Shown: positions 35,418 through 45,859, numbered from the stretch's first letter. The stretch: DNA of 64,000 nucleotides from Streptomyces syringium (GCF_017876625.1 NZ_JAGIOH010000001.1:124001-188000); one strand, 5' to 3'. Notes: generated by a model not told the origin, from the letters alone. Made by a program: numbers and translations.

Positions 35418-36281
35418 ATGGGAATACGGGCGCTGTGGGACGAGACATACGAGGCCTTGCTGCCTCATGCTCTCCGGCCCGCTGACGAGCTGCATCGTGA
35501 GTATCGGGGTGCTGTCTTCCAGGCGTGGCTGACCTGGCGCGGAGATACCACCGAGGAGCAGCTTGACTCGCTGCTCTCGGATGACCAGTTCATGGTGCTT
35601 CGGACCATTGAGGGAGCGTGCGCGCTCGCCTGGCGTGACGCCCTGCTGGGCCCGGTACTCAGCCGTCACGGGCACGAAGACGCCCCCGGCCGGCCCTTTG
35701 GCGGCCCGCACGGGCTCTGGGGCACGCCCGCCCAGAGTACCGGTACCGAGGGATTTCACCGGCCTGCTCTTCCCCGCCCCGACCGGTTCGGAGCCGAAAC
35801 GCCGACCCGGCCCTCACTACGTGACATGCTCTTCCGCGTCGTCTCCAACGAGTGTCTCTGGACGGTCGACGACATCCGCGATGTCCACACCTCGATAGCC
35901 GCCGTAAGCCAGGCGGCAGTGGCGCCGGTGGATCGTGTGCGCGAGACCGTGAACCGGCTGTGTCTCGGTGCCTGGCATCACGAGGTGGAGGTCAGTCAGC
36001 GGCGCGGCTGGGACGACGCCGAGTGGTGGCAGTATCTGAACCTGGAGAGGTTGCTTCCCTGGGCGGCTGTCGCACTCGGTCTGCCGGGCGAGCATCCGGA
36101 CGAGTACGGGGACCTGGTCGAGTCAGTGGCCTGGAGCATTGTGACCAGCTCCTTCAACCCATGGACGGCGCAGGCCCTGCCCCTCGGCTTCGCCTCCGCC
36201 TTGGGCGAGGAATGCGTGCAGCTGGCGCACCACAAGGAGCCAAGGTGGTTCACGGAAGTCGACTGGGTTGGCCTGGGATGA
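35418..36281 (+). CDS. Hypothetical protein
   Basis: This 287-residue protein is mainly helical and tryptophan-rich (MGIRALWDETYEALLPHAL, WLTWRGDTTEEQLDSLL, DDAEWWQYLNLERLLPWAAVAL). A proline-rich linker near residues 85-125 separates two helical regions. No signal peptide. I do not recognise the family. An in-frame ATG at 35409 would add three residues. Confidence 0.6.
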   Translation: MGIRALWDETYEALLPHALRPADELHREYRGAVFQAWLTWRGDTTEEQLDSLLSDDQFMVLRTIEGACALAWRDALLGPVLSRHGHEDAPGRPFGGPHGLWGTPAQSTGTEGFHRPALPRPDRFGAETPTRPSLRDMLFRVVSNECLWTVDDIRDVHTSIAAVSQAAVAPVDRVRETVNRLCLGAWHHEVEVSQRRGWDDAEWWQYLNLERLLPWAAVALGLPGEHPDEYGDLVESVAWSIVTSSFNPWTAQALPLGFASALGEECVQLAHHKEPRWFTEVDWVGLG

Positions 36282-36505
36282 CAGCGCCGTTGAGCGTCCG
36301 GGGATTTGAGGCCTACCTCGCCCAGGCTCTCGCTGACGGAGACGACCACTCGCCGTGTTCGCCGTAGCGAACGCACTCCCCGCCCGCGATCCTCGCCCGG
36401 ACTCTGGGCGTCCACAGCAAAGCCGCCGTCCAATGACAGCAGACATCATCCGGTGACAAGAGCTGCCTACGCGGCGGACGTCGGACGAGATATCCCGGAG
36501 AACCG

Positions 36506-37159
36506 ATGAGACTTCCCATCACCAGTCACCGAGCACGCCTCGGATCCGCAGAGCTCAAAGTGATCCGACCAGCCAGCCCCCTGACCCGCGCCGCGCTCAT
36601 TGATCACGATCGGTACCTGAACGCCTACGTCGATCAGGACGCAGCGCAGCGAATCGGTGGGCTGTGGGAGCTCGCCGCCGCCTCACCACGCGCGTTGGTC
36701 CACCTGCCCATGCGAAGCAACCCGGCCCCTTCCCGCGACCTCCCCGAATCCGGCACTAGGCAGCTCGACTTGGTGCTGTTGCATCACTCTCTGCAGTTCG
36801 CGCCCTCGCGCTGGAAGGAACTACGCGGGCGACTGGGCCCGGGGCGTCCGCAAACCGTGAGACTGTCCAGCACAGGCCGGACCGAGGGGGCCGTCATTGC
36901 CCCCGAGACACGGCACTACCGGGAGAACCGGGACCTGTTCCACCAGCATCTCCACGCAGAGACTCTGTTCATGACCGGCAGCACGAAGGTGTTCAAGGAG
37001 ACCGCCCGACACTTCCACGATGTCGCCCACAACGGCCCTGGCTACGTCCCCGTGCACCCGAGCCACCCTCACTTCTGCACAGAACTCCACTCCAACGACG
37101 GCATTCTCGGCGACGCCCGTGAGATCCACATCGAGTACTGCGATCAGTGGGCCTCATGA
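36506..37159 (+). CDS. Hypothetical protein
   Basis: This 217-residue protein is unrecognised. It has a conspicuous late His/Asp-rich stretch (HYRENRDLFHQHLHAETLF, HFHDVAHNGPGYVPVHPSHPHF), which could bind metal. GGAGAA precedes the ATG at 36506. It has no signal peptide or membrane helix and no operon partner in view. Confidence 0.6.
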   Translation: MRLPITSHRARLGSAELKVIRPASPLTRAALIDHDRYLNAYVDQDAAQRIGGLWELAAASPRALVHLPMRSNPAPSRDLPESGTRQLDLVLLHHSLQFAPSRWKELRGRLGPGRPQTVRLSSTGRTEGAVIAPETRHYRENRDLFHQHLHAETLFMTGSTKVFKETARHFHDVAHNGPGYVPVHPSHPHFCTELHSNDGILGDAREIHIEYCDQWAS

Positions 37160-37335
37160 CTCAACACACAGAACCCCATCAGCCGCCTCAGCGGACCGGG
37201 CCACCGGCTACAACGTCGAAACACAGACCCGACGCAATACCCAGAACGTCGGACCATACGGAAGCCTGTTGGGACTAAGACTTCTGGGTTCAGGGCCAAA
37301 CGGTGACGGGTGTCGGTGACCCGAACACAGGCCGG

Positions 37336-38571
37336 TTAGGTCGTCGTCTCGTGTTTCCGTTCTACCATTGCGGCCCCCAGTGCCGCCCTGGCGGTGCGGC
37401 TCCGCAGGACGGGCAGCAGGATCACGACGCCAAGAAACGCCAGAACCGCGGCGGCGGCCGGAATCAGTCCCATGCCGGCGGCGATGACGCCCCCGCCGAC
37501 CGCTCCTCCGAGCGCGGCCCCGATGTAGACGGAGCTGCTGTGGACTGCCATCGCCTGTCCCGCGGCCTCCCTGCCCGCGCGGGCGAGCATCAGGGACTGG
37601 AGGCTGGGCGGCACCGCCCACGCGGCGGCCGACCAGCACACCAACAGCACGGCGGCAAGCACCACCGGAACCGGCCGGACCAGCCAGATCCCGGCGAACG
37701 CCACCATGGCCCCGCAGAACACCGAGCTCGCCAGCGCGAAGACCCGCCCCGGGCTGTACCGGTCGATGAGACAACCGGACACCTGCGTACCGATCAACCC
37801 CCCGGCACCGGAGCAGACCAGCAGAACGCCGAGCACCGTCGGCGTCACACCGGAGACGCCCGACAGGAAAGACGCGATGTACGTCTGGAACGCCAGATTA
37901 CCGGCGACAGTCAGCACGGTGACCAGCAGGATCACCGTGACGGTGCTGTTGAGGAGGGGGCGCACCATGAACCCGAGCGTCTTGCGCTCCTCAACGGCGT
38001 GCGCCTCCGCTCGGGGAAGGGTGCGGACGAGCATGAGGAGCGCGCAGCTGCCGAGGAGCCCGCCGAACACGAAGGTCGCCCTCCACCCGAGGGCCGCGCC
38101 GATCCAGGTACCGGCGGGGACCCCCAGCAGCACCGCCCCGGTCAGGCCTGTCATGACGGTCGCCAGGTACCGGCCCTGCTGCTCCGGTGGTGCCTGGGCG
38201 CTGGCTGCCGCGAGCGCGGAGGGCAGCACCATGGCGGCGGCCAGGGCAGCGACGATCCTGAGTGCCATGAGCGCGGGATACGCGTCTACGAGCAGGACCG
38301 CGAAGTTCGCCGCGCTGAACACGGTGAGTGCTCCGCAGAGCGCTCGCTTCCGCGCGATTCTCACCGGCAGGAGCGCCCATACGGGGGCGGCGAGGGCGTA
38401 GGTCAGCGAGTAGACCGTGACCAGTTGGCCGGTGGCGGTCTCAGACAGGTGCACGGTGTCCGAGATCGCCGGGAGGACTCCGATGATGATGTAGTCGTCC
38501 GTCTGAACGGCGAAGGCGGCAAGTGTGAGGGCGAGCAGCCACACCGGGCGGGCACGGGTTAACGGCGTCAC
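37336..38571 (-). CDS. MFS drug efflux transporter (DHA1 type)
   Basis: This 411-residue, twelve-helix transporter resembles chloramphenicol/arabinose-type exporters: motif TDDYIIIGVLPAISDTVHLSETATGQLVTVYSLTYALAAPVWALLPVRIARKRALC, and GVPAGTWIGAALGWRATFVFGGLLG. It should export small hydrophobic compounds. It is divergent from a TetR gene with a palindrome between them. Confidence 0.87.
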   Translation of the reverse strand: MTPLTRARPVWLLALTLAAFAVQTDDYIIIGVLPAISDTVHLSETATGQLVTVYSLTYALAAPVWALLPVRIARKRALCGALTVFSAANFAVLLVDAYPALMALRIVAALAAAMVLPSALAAASAQAPPEQQGRYLATVMTGLTGAVLLGVPAGTWIGAALGWRATFVFGGLLGSCALLMLVRTLPRAEAHAVEERKTLGFMVRPLLNSTVTVILLVTVLTVAGNLAFQTYIASFLSGVSGVTPTVLGVLLVCSGAGGLIGTQVSGCLIDRYSPGRVFALASSVFCGAMVAFAGIWLVRPVPVVLAAVLLVCWSAAAWAVPPSLQSLMLARAGREAAGQAMAVHSSSVYIGAALGGAVGGGVIAAGMGLIPAAAAVLAFLGVVILLPVLRSRTARAALGAAMVERKHETTT

Positions 38572-38598
38572 GCCGTAAGGGTAACAGTCGTTTCCTTA

Positions 38599-38613
38599 AC
38601 TCTGTGACAGAGT
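38599..38613. promoter_or_regulatory. TetR operator between MFS and TetR genes
   Basis: ACTCTGTGACAGAGT is a perfect 15-bp palindrome around a central G, 28 bases from the MFS start and 31 from the TetR start. The position suits control of both promoters. Confidence 0.65.
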
Positions 38614-38643
38614 ATGACGTGCACGACATGGAGGTGCGTTCGA

Positions 38644-39258
38644 GTGCCCAGACCGGTCAGCCCGGAGCGCCGTCGCGAGGTGACCGACGCGGCGATCGAG
38701 CAGCTCGCCGCCACGGGAATCGGCAATTTCTCACTGCGGACGCTGGCGGAGGGGATCGGGCAGACCACCCGCGTACTCACCCATCACTTCGCCGACAAGA
38801 ACGGCCTTCTCACCGCGGTCCTCCTGCGACTGGACGAGCGACAGCACGCGGCACTGCGGTCGACACCCGGCTGGGACGACCCGGACACAGAGGTCGGCTC
38901 CATCGTCCGCTCGGCATGGCACCGCACCCTCGGCCCCGACGAACTCCCGATGACCCAGCTGATCAGAGAGATCGAAGGACTCTCTGCGGCGGGACGACTC
39001 CCACTGCCGGGGGCAGGATTCGTCCGCGGACGCGCCGAGTTCGTCGCTTCCTGTCTCGCGCGACGCGGCATGCCCGAAAGCAGCGCCCTCACCACGGCCA
39101 CCCTGCTCAACAGCGCCTTCTCCGGCCTGCAAGGGGACTACCTCATCACCGGGGACAAGGAGCGGACCGAGGCCGCCCTCGACGAGCTCTGCGCGTGGAT
39201 CGACTCCTGCGTACAGGCAGCCCGCAGCACCAACAGAACACCCGCTGCGCCGAACTGA
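38644..39258 (+). CDS. TetR family transcriptional regulator
   Basis: This 204-residue regulator has the N-terminal TetR helix-turn-helix (RREVTDAAIEQLAATGIGNFSLRTLAEGIGQTTRVLTHHFADKNGLLTAVL, about residues 8-58) and a helical ligand domain. The GTG at 38644 has GGAGG upstream. It probably represses the divergent exporter gene through the palindrome at 38599-38613. Confidence 0.88.
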   Translation: MPRPVSPERRREVTDAAIEQLAATGIGNFSLRTLAEGIGQTTRVLTHHFADKNGLLTAVLLRLDERQHAALRSTPGWDDPDTEVGSIVRSAWHRTLGPDELPMTQLIREIEGLSAAGRLPLPGAGFVRGRAEFVASCLARRGMPESSALTTATLLNSAFSGLQGDYLITGDKERTEAALDELCAWIDSCVQAARSTNRTPAAPN

Positions 39259-40079
39259 GGCCGCGCCGCCTCCCGGCTTCGACAGTGCAGGGAACGGTGC
39301 GCAGGAACCACGGGCTGCAGGCCGTCGAGGCGGGTGAACTCCGGGGGCTCCGCCTAGTCGACGAGCGTGTCGACATCCGACGCCAGCAGCAGGAAGGGCG
39401 TGCAAACGGGCGCAGCGTTCGCCCCACTGGCCAAATTCACTTGCTCCCTGTAGTTGAAGCTCAGTGTGGTGATACCGAAGGGGGTCCCCCATCGATGTAC
39501 GCGCCCCGTATCGTGGCGTCGTGCGAAACGAAAGAGATGACGATCCCCTGTCCAAACAGGAGTTGGACGCTTCTTCCAGTACCTGAACCGATTCTGCAGA
39601 CACGACCTCGATCTCTTCGTGACCATCGAGACAGGGGACCCTCAGAACCCTGCCTACGTAACGATCACCAGAGACCCAGCACCCGGGGTGGGGCCGGACG
39701 CGTACCGACGGCCATGATCCCTCGGGGGAAGAACCTGGCATCCCCACCCCCTGATCTGTATGACGAAACCGACCGCGTGCTGTATGAGCGAAGGATGGCG
39801 AGCCGGGGCGGCAGCCCGGCCCACACTCATCTGGCTGGGCGTGACCGCAGAACCGCACCTGCCTGCTGGTGGTACAGCCGTGAGAGCCTGCGTTCCCTCA
39901 GGCCTGCAGGGTCCCTCTACGCGGCGATCCGGCCGTCCCCACCCTCGGGGCGCTCACCTCCCTGGCAAGCTCGTGTTCCTCGCCCAAGTTGCCAAGGCGG
40001 ACGCATCCCCCGATCCGCGAACACGCCGTCCGCCTGGCCGACGGAATAGCGACACAATGAGATCGGAGACCTTTTCAAC
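39259..40079. other. Degenerate intergenic region
   Basis: About 820 bases between the TetR and serine hydrolase genes. Apart from the frameshifted frame at 39521-39717 I see only short pieces, such as DLYDETDRVLYERR near 39750 and EHAVRLADGIA near 40020, that look like decayed coding sequence without starts. Confidence 0.4.
39521..39717 (+). pseudogene. Frameshifted small hypothetical gene
   Basis: From the GTG at 39521, one frame reads MRNERDDDPLSKQELD and then hits a stop. The next frame continues without interruption as RFFQYLNRFCRHDLDLFVTIETGDPQNPAYVTITRDP to a TGA at 39717. Restoring one base near 39568 gives a single protein of about 65 residues. The second part has no start codon of its own. 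Family unknown; a lost accessory gene is likely. Confidence 0.45.
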
Positions 40080-41201
40080 ATGGATATTCAAGGCAGCTGC
40101 AGCGATCCGTTCAGTGCAGTACGGGAGGTATTCGCCGACTCCCTGCGCAGCGGGGCGGATGTCGGTGCCTCGGTGGCGGTCTACCTCGACGGCGAACCCG
40201 TCGTCGACCTGTGGGGAGGGCACGCCGACCCGGCCCGCACCCAGCCATGGCAGCGCGACACCATCACCAACGTGTGGTCCATCACGAAGACGATGACCGC
40301 ACTGTGCGCCCTCCTCCTCGTCGACCGCGGCGAACTCGACCTCTGTGCGCCGGTCGCGAAGTACTGGCCGGAGTTCGGTAACTCAGGAAAGGAGCACATC
40401 GAGGTCCGGCACCTGCTCGGTCACACCGCCGGCCTCCCCGACTGGGACCAGCCCATGACACTCGACGACCTCTGCGACTGGGAGAAAGCCACCACTCTGC
40501 TGGGTCGCCAGACGCCCCGCTGGTTACCCGGCACGGCGTCCGGTTACCACCGGTTCACCCATGGCTTCCTGATCGGCGAAGTCATCCGCCGCATCTCCCA
40601 GCAGTCAACCGGCGCCTTCTTCGCCGACCAGATCGCTGCCCCACTGAACGCCGACTTCCACATCGGCCTCCCCGCCGAAGACGACCACCGGGTCTCCGAG
40701 GTCATCCCCGCCCCTGGCCCCGCACCCGCAGCCAACCCCCGCGTAACCATCCCGGTCGGTGCCTACGTGACCCCGCAGGACACCTGGACACCTCAATGGC
40801 GCCGCGCCGAAATCCCTGCCGCAGCAGGCTACGGCAACGCGCGATCCGTGGCCGTAATCCAATCCGTAGTCGCCTCCGGAGGCCAGACAGCCTCCACCCG
40901 TCTCCTGTCCGAAGCCACCTGCCGCGCGGTATTCGACGAACAATCCCGAGGCGTCGATCTCGTGCTCGGCATCCCGCTGCGCTTCGGCATCGGCTACGCC
41001 CTCGCGGCCGACGACGCACCCGTCAGCACACCGAACCCCAACTCCTCCTACTGGGGCGGAAGAGGCGGATCGCTGATCATCAACGACCATGACGCACGCA
41101 TGACCATCACCTACGTAATGAACCAGATGACCCACCTCGGCCTCACCGACCCGCGCGGCCACAAGCTCATCCAAGCCGCCTATAAAGCATTGCCCCACTA
41201 A
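40080..41201 (+). CDS. Serine hydrolase of the beta-lactamase/EstB family
   Basis: This 373-residue protein has the class C-like SxxK motif at S67-K70 (WSITKTM), a second motif YHR (SGYHRFTHG) near residue 157 and a GGRGGS segment near 325 in place of KTG. Without a signal peptide it is more likely a cytoplasmic esterase or peptidase than a beta-lactamase. The ATG follows a GGAGA-like site in an AT-richer stretch. Confidence 0.85.
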   Translation: MDIQGSCSDPFSAVREVFADSLRSGADVGASVAVYLDGEPVVDLWGGHADPARTQPWQRDTITNVWSITKTMTALCALLLVDRGELDLCAPVAKYWPEFGNSGKEHIEVRHLLGHTAGLPDWDQPMTLDDLCDWEKATTLLGRQTPRWLPGTASGYHRFTHGFLIGEVIRRISQQSTGAFFADQIAAPLNADFHIGLPAEDDHRVSEVIPAPGPAPAANPRVTIPVGAYVTPQDTWTPQWRRAEIPAAAGYGNARSVAVIQSVVASGGQTASTRLLSEATCRAVFDEQSRGVDLVLGIPLRFGIGYALAADDAPVSTPNPNSSYWGGRGGSLIINDHDARMTITYVMNQMTHLGLTDPRGHKLIQAAYKALPH

Positions 41202-41546
41202 CCCTGTCAATTCATTCACGCGCAGCGCTCACGACGAGCAAGCCTCGGTTGTTCGCCTGCACCCGGGTCGGTGAAGCCTGCGGCGAGGAGCGCTGGCACC
41301 TCGTCCCGCAGCTTCATCGTCCAGCTGGAACGGGTCGATCAGCAGCGACGCGGAGTTGCTGTCCAGGTGGAAGTCGTAAGGTCCACGGCACCGTCTCGCG
41401 CTGGATCTTCGGCTGTACGGAATGAAATCTCAGGTGCTGCCGGGGGGCTGCAGACCGTAGACTCCAGCCGGCCAGCCGCATCCCGCCGCGGGTCACCGAT
41501 CCGCGGCCAAGAACTCAGGAGTGTCCGGCGGTCAGGTGCCGGGACA
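41202..41546. other. Intergenic region
   Basis: About 345 bases between two genes on the same strand. I see no gene, clear hairpin or known motif. Confidence 0.4.
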
Positions 41547-42515
41547 ATGGTCGATATGACCTCCCTCCACGCCAACCCACTCTTCACCCGGCTCGCCGAT
41601 GCCGAACGGATCCTCATCGCGGGCGCGGGCGGCGGTTTCGACATCTACTCCGGTCTTCCGCTGGCCCTCTCCCTTCTGCACCAGGGCAAGGAGGTATATC
41701 TCGCGAATCTCTCCTTCAGCGCACTCGCTGGTCTCCCCGTCGACGACTGGGCTGCCCCCGACCTGGCCGTCATCACCCCCGACTCCGCCCTGCACCAGAG
41801 CTACTTCCCCGAGCGGACCCTCGCCCAGTGGCTGCACCAGCGCGGCTACCCGTCCACCGTGTACGCCTTCCCCCAGACCGGGGTGCGCCCGCTGCGGGCC
41901 GCCTACCAAGCACTGATCGAGCTGCACCGCATCGACGCTGTGGTACTGGTCGACGGCGGTACGGACATCCTGATGCGCGGCGACGAATCCGGTCTGGGCA
42001 CTCCGGAGGAAGACCTGACCAGCGTGGCGGCGCTGGCCGCGCTGAACACCGTAAAGACCCGGCTCGTGGTCTCGGTCGGATTCGGCATCGACGCCTACCA
42101 CGGCGTAAACCACGTGCACGTACTGGAGAACATCGCCGCGCTGGAACGCGATGGCGCGTACCTCGGCGCATTCTCCATACCGCGCGCCACCCGTGAGGGC
42201 GCTCTCTACCTGGACGCGGTGACGCACGCTCAGCAACACACCCCGGATCACCCCAGCATTGTCAACGGCTCCATCGCGGAAGCTGTGCGCGGCTCATTCG
42301 GCGATGTCCAGTTCACCGACCGCATCCGGGGCAGCGAGCTGTTCGTGAACCCGCTGATGTCCCTGTACTTCGCCTTCGACCTTCCGGGGCTGGCAGCCCG
42401 CTGCCTCTACCTGGACCGACTCGAGGACACGCACCTGATGCGCCAAGTCCACTCTCGTATCTCCGAGTTCCGCGAATCCACCGTGACCCGCCCACCCCGT
42501 CGCTTCCCGCACTGA
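41547..42515 (+). CDS. DUF1152-like protein
   Basis: This 322-residue protein starts with a Rossmann-like strand and loop (ERILIAGAGGGFDIYSGLPLALSLLHQGKEVYLANLSF) and has VLVDGGTDILMRGDESGLGTPEEDLTSVAAL in the middle, the characteristic pattern of DUF1152. Function unknown. A start at the nearby ATG 41556 is possible. No operon partner. Confidence 0.75.
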   Translation: MVDMTSLHANPLFTRLADAERILIAGAGGGFDIYSGLPLALSLLHQGKEVYLANLSFSALAGLPVDDWAAPDLAVITPDSALHQSYFPERTLAQWLHQRGYPSTVYAFPQTGVRPLRAAYQALIELHRIDAVVLVDGGTDILMRGDESGLGTPEEDLTSVAALAALNTVKTRLVVSVGFGIDAYHGVNHVHVLENIAALERDGAYLGAFSIPRATREGALYLDAVTHAQQHTPDHPSIVNGSIAEAVRGSFGDVQFTDRIRGSELFVNPLMSLYFAFDLPGLAARCLYLDRLEDTHLMRQVHSRISEFRESTVTRPPRRFPH

Positions 42516-42675
42516 GGCCCCGAGACGGAACACCTCCCTTGACAGTCGTGCGCCGCTTACTGACTTGACTGTGTGTCATGTGGGCTGACGTGGGGTGATC
42601 GTTACAGAGGCCGTGCGCATGGGATATCCGCGGGGCGGTGGGCCGGCCCGTGCCGCCCGCGAAGCGTGCGACCCA

Positions 42676-43212
42676 TCAGTCTTCGTCCGCGCTGGACAAA
42701 ACTTCGGTGACCATGCGGGTGGCGAAGTCAGGGTCGTCGGTGACGCGGTTGATGTGCTCGGCGAGCAGAAAGACGGTAGCTTCCAGGGCGTTCATCTCGC
42801 CCTCACTCCAGTCCCCGTACTGCTTGCGCCACAGGCTGGGGCTCAGGCCGGTGCCCGCAGCGACGACCAAGCCGGCCATGGTGGGAATGGTCTCCGGGCT
42901 GACGCTCCTGGGCATCCTGCGCAGTGTGGCCACGAGAGGGGGCAGCACGTACTCGATGACGTCCTTGTCATGGTCCTGGTGGGTCACCCGCAGCCATTCC
43001 ATGAATATGAAGACGAGGGTGCACGCGCCGTCCAGCACGTCATTGGCTCCCTCGGGGCTCAGGGACGCGATGTACTGGTCGATCAGCTTCTGCTGTTCGG
43101 GGTCGGTCTCGGCCTTGCCGGCGTGGATGCTCTTGAGCCGAGAGTCGATCGCCATGAGTGCTGCGCCCACATCGCCGGCGGGAGCGTACCGGGGGTCGCA
43201 GGGCGATGACAC
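42676..43212 (-). CDS. Hypothetical helical protein
   Basis: From the GTG at 43212, preceded by GAGGAGG, this gives 178 residues, mostly helical (MAIDSRLKSIHAGKAETDPEQQKLIDQYIASLSPEGANDVLDGACTLVFIFMEWL). No signal peptide. I do not recognise the family. It stands alone between two transcription units. Confidence 0.65.
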   Translation of the reverse strand: MSSPCDPRYAPAGDVGAALMAIDSRLKSIHAGKAETDPEQQKLIDQYIASLSPEGANDVLDGACTLVFIFMEWLRVTHQDHDKDVIEYVLPPLVATLRRMPRSVSPETIPTMAGLVVAAGTGLSPSLWRKQYGDWSEGEMNALEATVFLLAEHINRVTDDPDFATRMVTEVLSSADED

Positions 43213-43651
43213 AGGATTCCTCCTCGGGTGACCGCGGACGGCGTGCTCGTACCCTAGACCGCCGACGAGACGGGGGTCTGGCGAACCCCTGACAAACCAG
43301 GCGCGCCCCACTGGCATCCCCCGGCGTCCGACAAGCCATACCAGGGCATGTCCGTCATGTGCACGGTACGAATAAGGTGCGTCCCTCGTCGATCTCGCAG
43401 GACAGGTCCCTGCCCGGAGGGCGGCGGGCAGGCCGTGCCGATCTGCGTCACAGTCATAGCTGTAACGGTCCCCGAGCAGATTCAGGCCGGTACTGGCGCC
43501 CACGGCGACGACCGACCCTGATCGGGCTCACGTCCGGCTGCTGCCGGAGCGCGAGGAGGAAGACAGGGGAGGACGGCCCAGCGGTTGACCTCATTGCTCT
43601 GGACGGAGCGGGTCGAGACGATCCGCATGAGCCGACATCCCCGGCACAGCA

Positions 43652-44503
43652 CTAACCGACCCGCTGCATCGCCTTCCGGTGCCGTTCCGCCATCGCGGCC
43701 CCGGACTCCCGGCGAGCCATCCTGCGCAGGACGGACGGTGCGAGAAGCAGGCCGGCGACCGCCCAGGCACCCAGCACGCCCGCGGTCGCCAGGTGCCGCC
43801 AGGACGCGCCGACCTCTGCGGCAACCGCTTCGGCCGGCAGCAACGCGGCGCGGAGACCGAGGCCGAGCCAGTACACGGGGAAGATCTGTCCGATGGTTTG
43901 CAACCACTCGGGCAGCTTCGACAGGGGAAAGTAGATCCCGGAGATTATGACGAGCCCCATCACCGGAAGCATCAGCAAACCGATGGTGCGCGGACTGCTG
44001 ACGAGTGAGCCGATGACGGCCCCCACCGGCAGGGTCGCCAAGAGACCCAATGGCACCACCCACACCAGCGTCAGCAACGCTCCGCCGCCCTGCCGGGCGA
44101 CCCCGTCCACCAGGAACACGCCAACGGCAAAGGGGAACGCCATGGAGACGAGAGCCGTCCCCGACACCATGATGATCTTGCCTATCAGGTGGCCGACCAT
44201 GCCGTGGGGCACAGCCTTGGCCCGCAGCAGCGTGCCGTCCTCGCGCTCGGTCGCGAGCAGCTGCGCCGTGGTCATCATCCCGGTGAACGCCAGCGTCATC
44301 CCCAGCATGCTCGGCAGCATGAACGCGCCCGCCGAGATACCTGCGCCCTTCAGCGGTTCGTCCCTGACCAGGAACAGCGGCACGAGGAGCAGGGCCGTCC
44401 AGAGCACGTACCCGAACACGTCCTGCCCTGTGGTGAAGGTCTGCCGGAGTTCCGTCCAGCCACGCCTCACCCCTGCTTTCGCCGCACACCACACCGGACT
44501 CAT
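43652..44503 (-). CDS. ABC-2 type transporter permease
   Basis: This 283-residue membrane protein has about six helices (VLWTALLLVPLFLV, LGMTLAFTGMMTTAQLLATEREDGTLLRAKAVP, VVPLGLLATLPVGAVIGSL and others) with the conserved EREDGTL loop of ABC-2 permeases. Its start overlaps the stop of the ATPase gene by four bases. Together they form an exporter of the DrrAB type, probably for a drug, lipid or antibiotic. Confidence 0.88.
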   Translation of the reverse strand: MSPVWCAAKAGVRRGWTELRQTFTTGQDVFGYVLWTALLLVPLFLVRDEPLKGAGISAGAFMLPSMLGMTLAFTGMMTTAQLLATEREDGTLLRAKAVPHGMVGHLIGKIIMVSGTALVSMAFPFAVGVFLVDGVARQGGGALLTLVWVVPLGLLATLPVGAVIGSLVSSPRTIGLLMLPVMGLVIISGIYFPLSKLPEWLQTIGQIFPVYWLGLGLRAALLPAEAVAAEVGASWRHLATAGVLGAWAVAGLLLAPSVLRRMARRESGAAMAERHRKAMQRVG

Positions 44504-45471
44504 CGCAATTCCTCCCCGAAAGCGTGTGCCGCCCGCTCGCCGGGGACACTCCCCGTCTCCAGCTCCCGCACCATCGCCAGGTAAGTGTCTTCCAGGCTCG
44601 CCCGGCGCACCTCCAGCCCGCCGATCGCCTCGCCGTGCTCCTCAAACAGCCGACGGACGAACCGGGTCGGCTCAGCCGTGGACTCCTCGAAGGGCCGCCC
44701 GTCCAGAGTCCAGCGCACGGTGGCCTCGGCCGATACCTGCCGGGACAGCTCATCGGCAGCACCATCGGCCACGATCCGGCCACCGGCCAGAATGAGAATC
44801 CGGTCGGCGAGCTTCTCCGCCTCGGCGAGGTCGTGCGTAGTCAGCAGAACGGTGGTGTTCTCGTCCGCGAGCCCACGTACCAGCCCGTGGAACTCGCTCC
44901 TGGCCTCCGGGTCCAGGCCTGCCGTCGGCTCGTCCAAGAACAGCACCTCGGGTTTGCCCACAATGCCGACGGCCACGTCAAAACGCCTACGCTGACCGCC
45001 GGACAGGGTTCCGACCCGTTTGTCCGCCTGCTCCGTCAGCCCCACGGCCGCGATGAGCTCGTCGACTTCCCACGGCCGCCGTACGAGGGCGGTGGAGTAC
45101 GGCGCGTAGTACGAGCCAAGGTGAGCCAGCAGCTCCCGCACCCGCCACTTGCCGTGGTCGCGCCAGGACTGCAGCACGATGCCCAGGCGCGCACGCCACC
45201 GCTCGTCCCCGCGAGCCGGGTCGGTGCCCAGGACGGTCACGTCACCGGCCGAGCGCATCCGGAAGCCTTCCAACACCTCGATCGTGGTCGTCTTGCCCGC
45301 GCCGTTCGGGCCGAGCAGCACGACGACTTCGCCCCGCCGGGCCGTGAAGCCGACCCCCTTCAGTACGTCCTGGCTGCGGTAGCGCATCCGCAGATCCCGT
45401 ACATCGATGACCGTGTCGCTCCCCGGTGGTGGGCTGCTCCCAACCTCGGAAAAGGCGTGAGCGGTCGTCAT
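44500..45471 (-). CDS. ABC transporter ATP-binding protein (DrrA-like)
   Basis: This 323-residue ATPase has Walker A GPNGAGKTT, signature LSGGQRRR and Walker B EVLFLDEPTAGLDP, followed by the H-loop TTHDLAEAE. A C-terminal extension (about residues 225-323) is typical of DrrA-like drug exporters. I prefer the ATG at 45471 (GGGGGA upstream) over 45504. It couples by overlap with the permease gene. Confidence 0.92.
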   Translation of the reverse strand: MTTAHAFSEVGSSPPPGSDTVIDVRDLRMRYRSQDVLKGVGFTARRGEVVVLLGPNGAGKTTTIEVLEGFRMRSAGDVTVLGTDPARGDERWRARLGIVLQSWRDHGKWRVRELLAHLGSYYAPYSTALVRRPWEVDELIAAVGLTEQADKRVGTLSGGQRRRFDVAVGIVGKPEVLFLDEPTAGLDPEARSEFHGLVRGLADENTTVLLTTHDLAEAEKLADRILILAGGRIVADGAADELSRQVSAEATVRWTLDGRPFEESTAEPTRFVRRLFEEHGEAIGGLEVRRASLEDTYLAMVRELETGSVPGERAAHAFGEELR

Positions 45472-45859
45472 CGGTGTTCCCCCATTCGTCTCGTGGTCCG
45501 TCATCTAGGATCAGGAACACCGGAAGCCGTGCCGATGCCCGTGGTCATGGGACGTGTCCACATCTGTGGCTACCGTTGACGCTGGCAGCTGCCGCTCGGG
45601 GGCCCTCCCCGGGCGAACACATTACCGAATGGTGCAGTTATTTCGTGCGGTTCCACCGCGTCGGCGAGCCTCACCGGCCGCAGCACTGGATTTACTTCCA
45701 TAGAGGCCGCAAAAGCTGGATTCGCTGTCAAACGTCTCGATTTGAATGACAAGGGACCCAGACGACCACACAAGACCATGCACCACTATTGAGGCACCTG
45801 TCCTGCCCCGCATTGAGCCCTCTCCCCGTCATGTCTCGTGACGCTTTGCGACCTCTATC

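Noticed and set aside
40080..41201. Class C beta-lactamase
   Set aside because: SxxK is present, but there is no signal peptide and the third motif is not KTG, so an esterase-type serine hydrolase is more likely.
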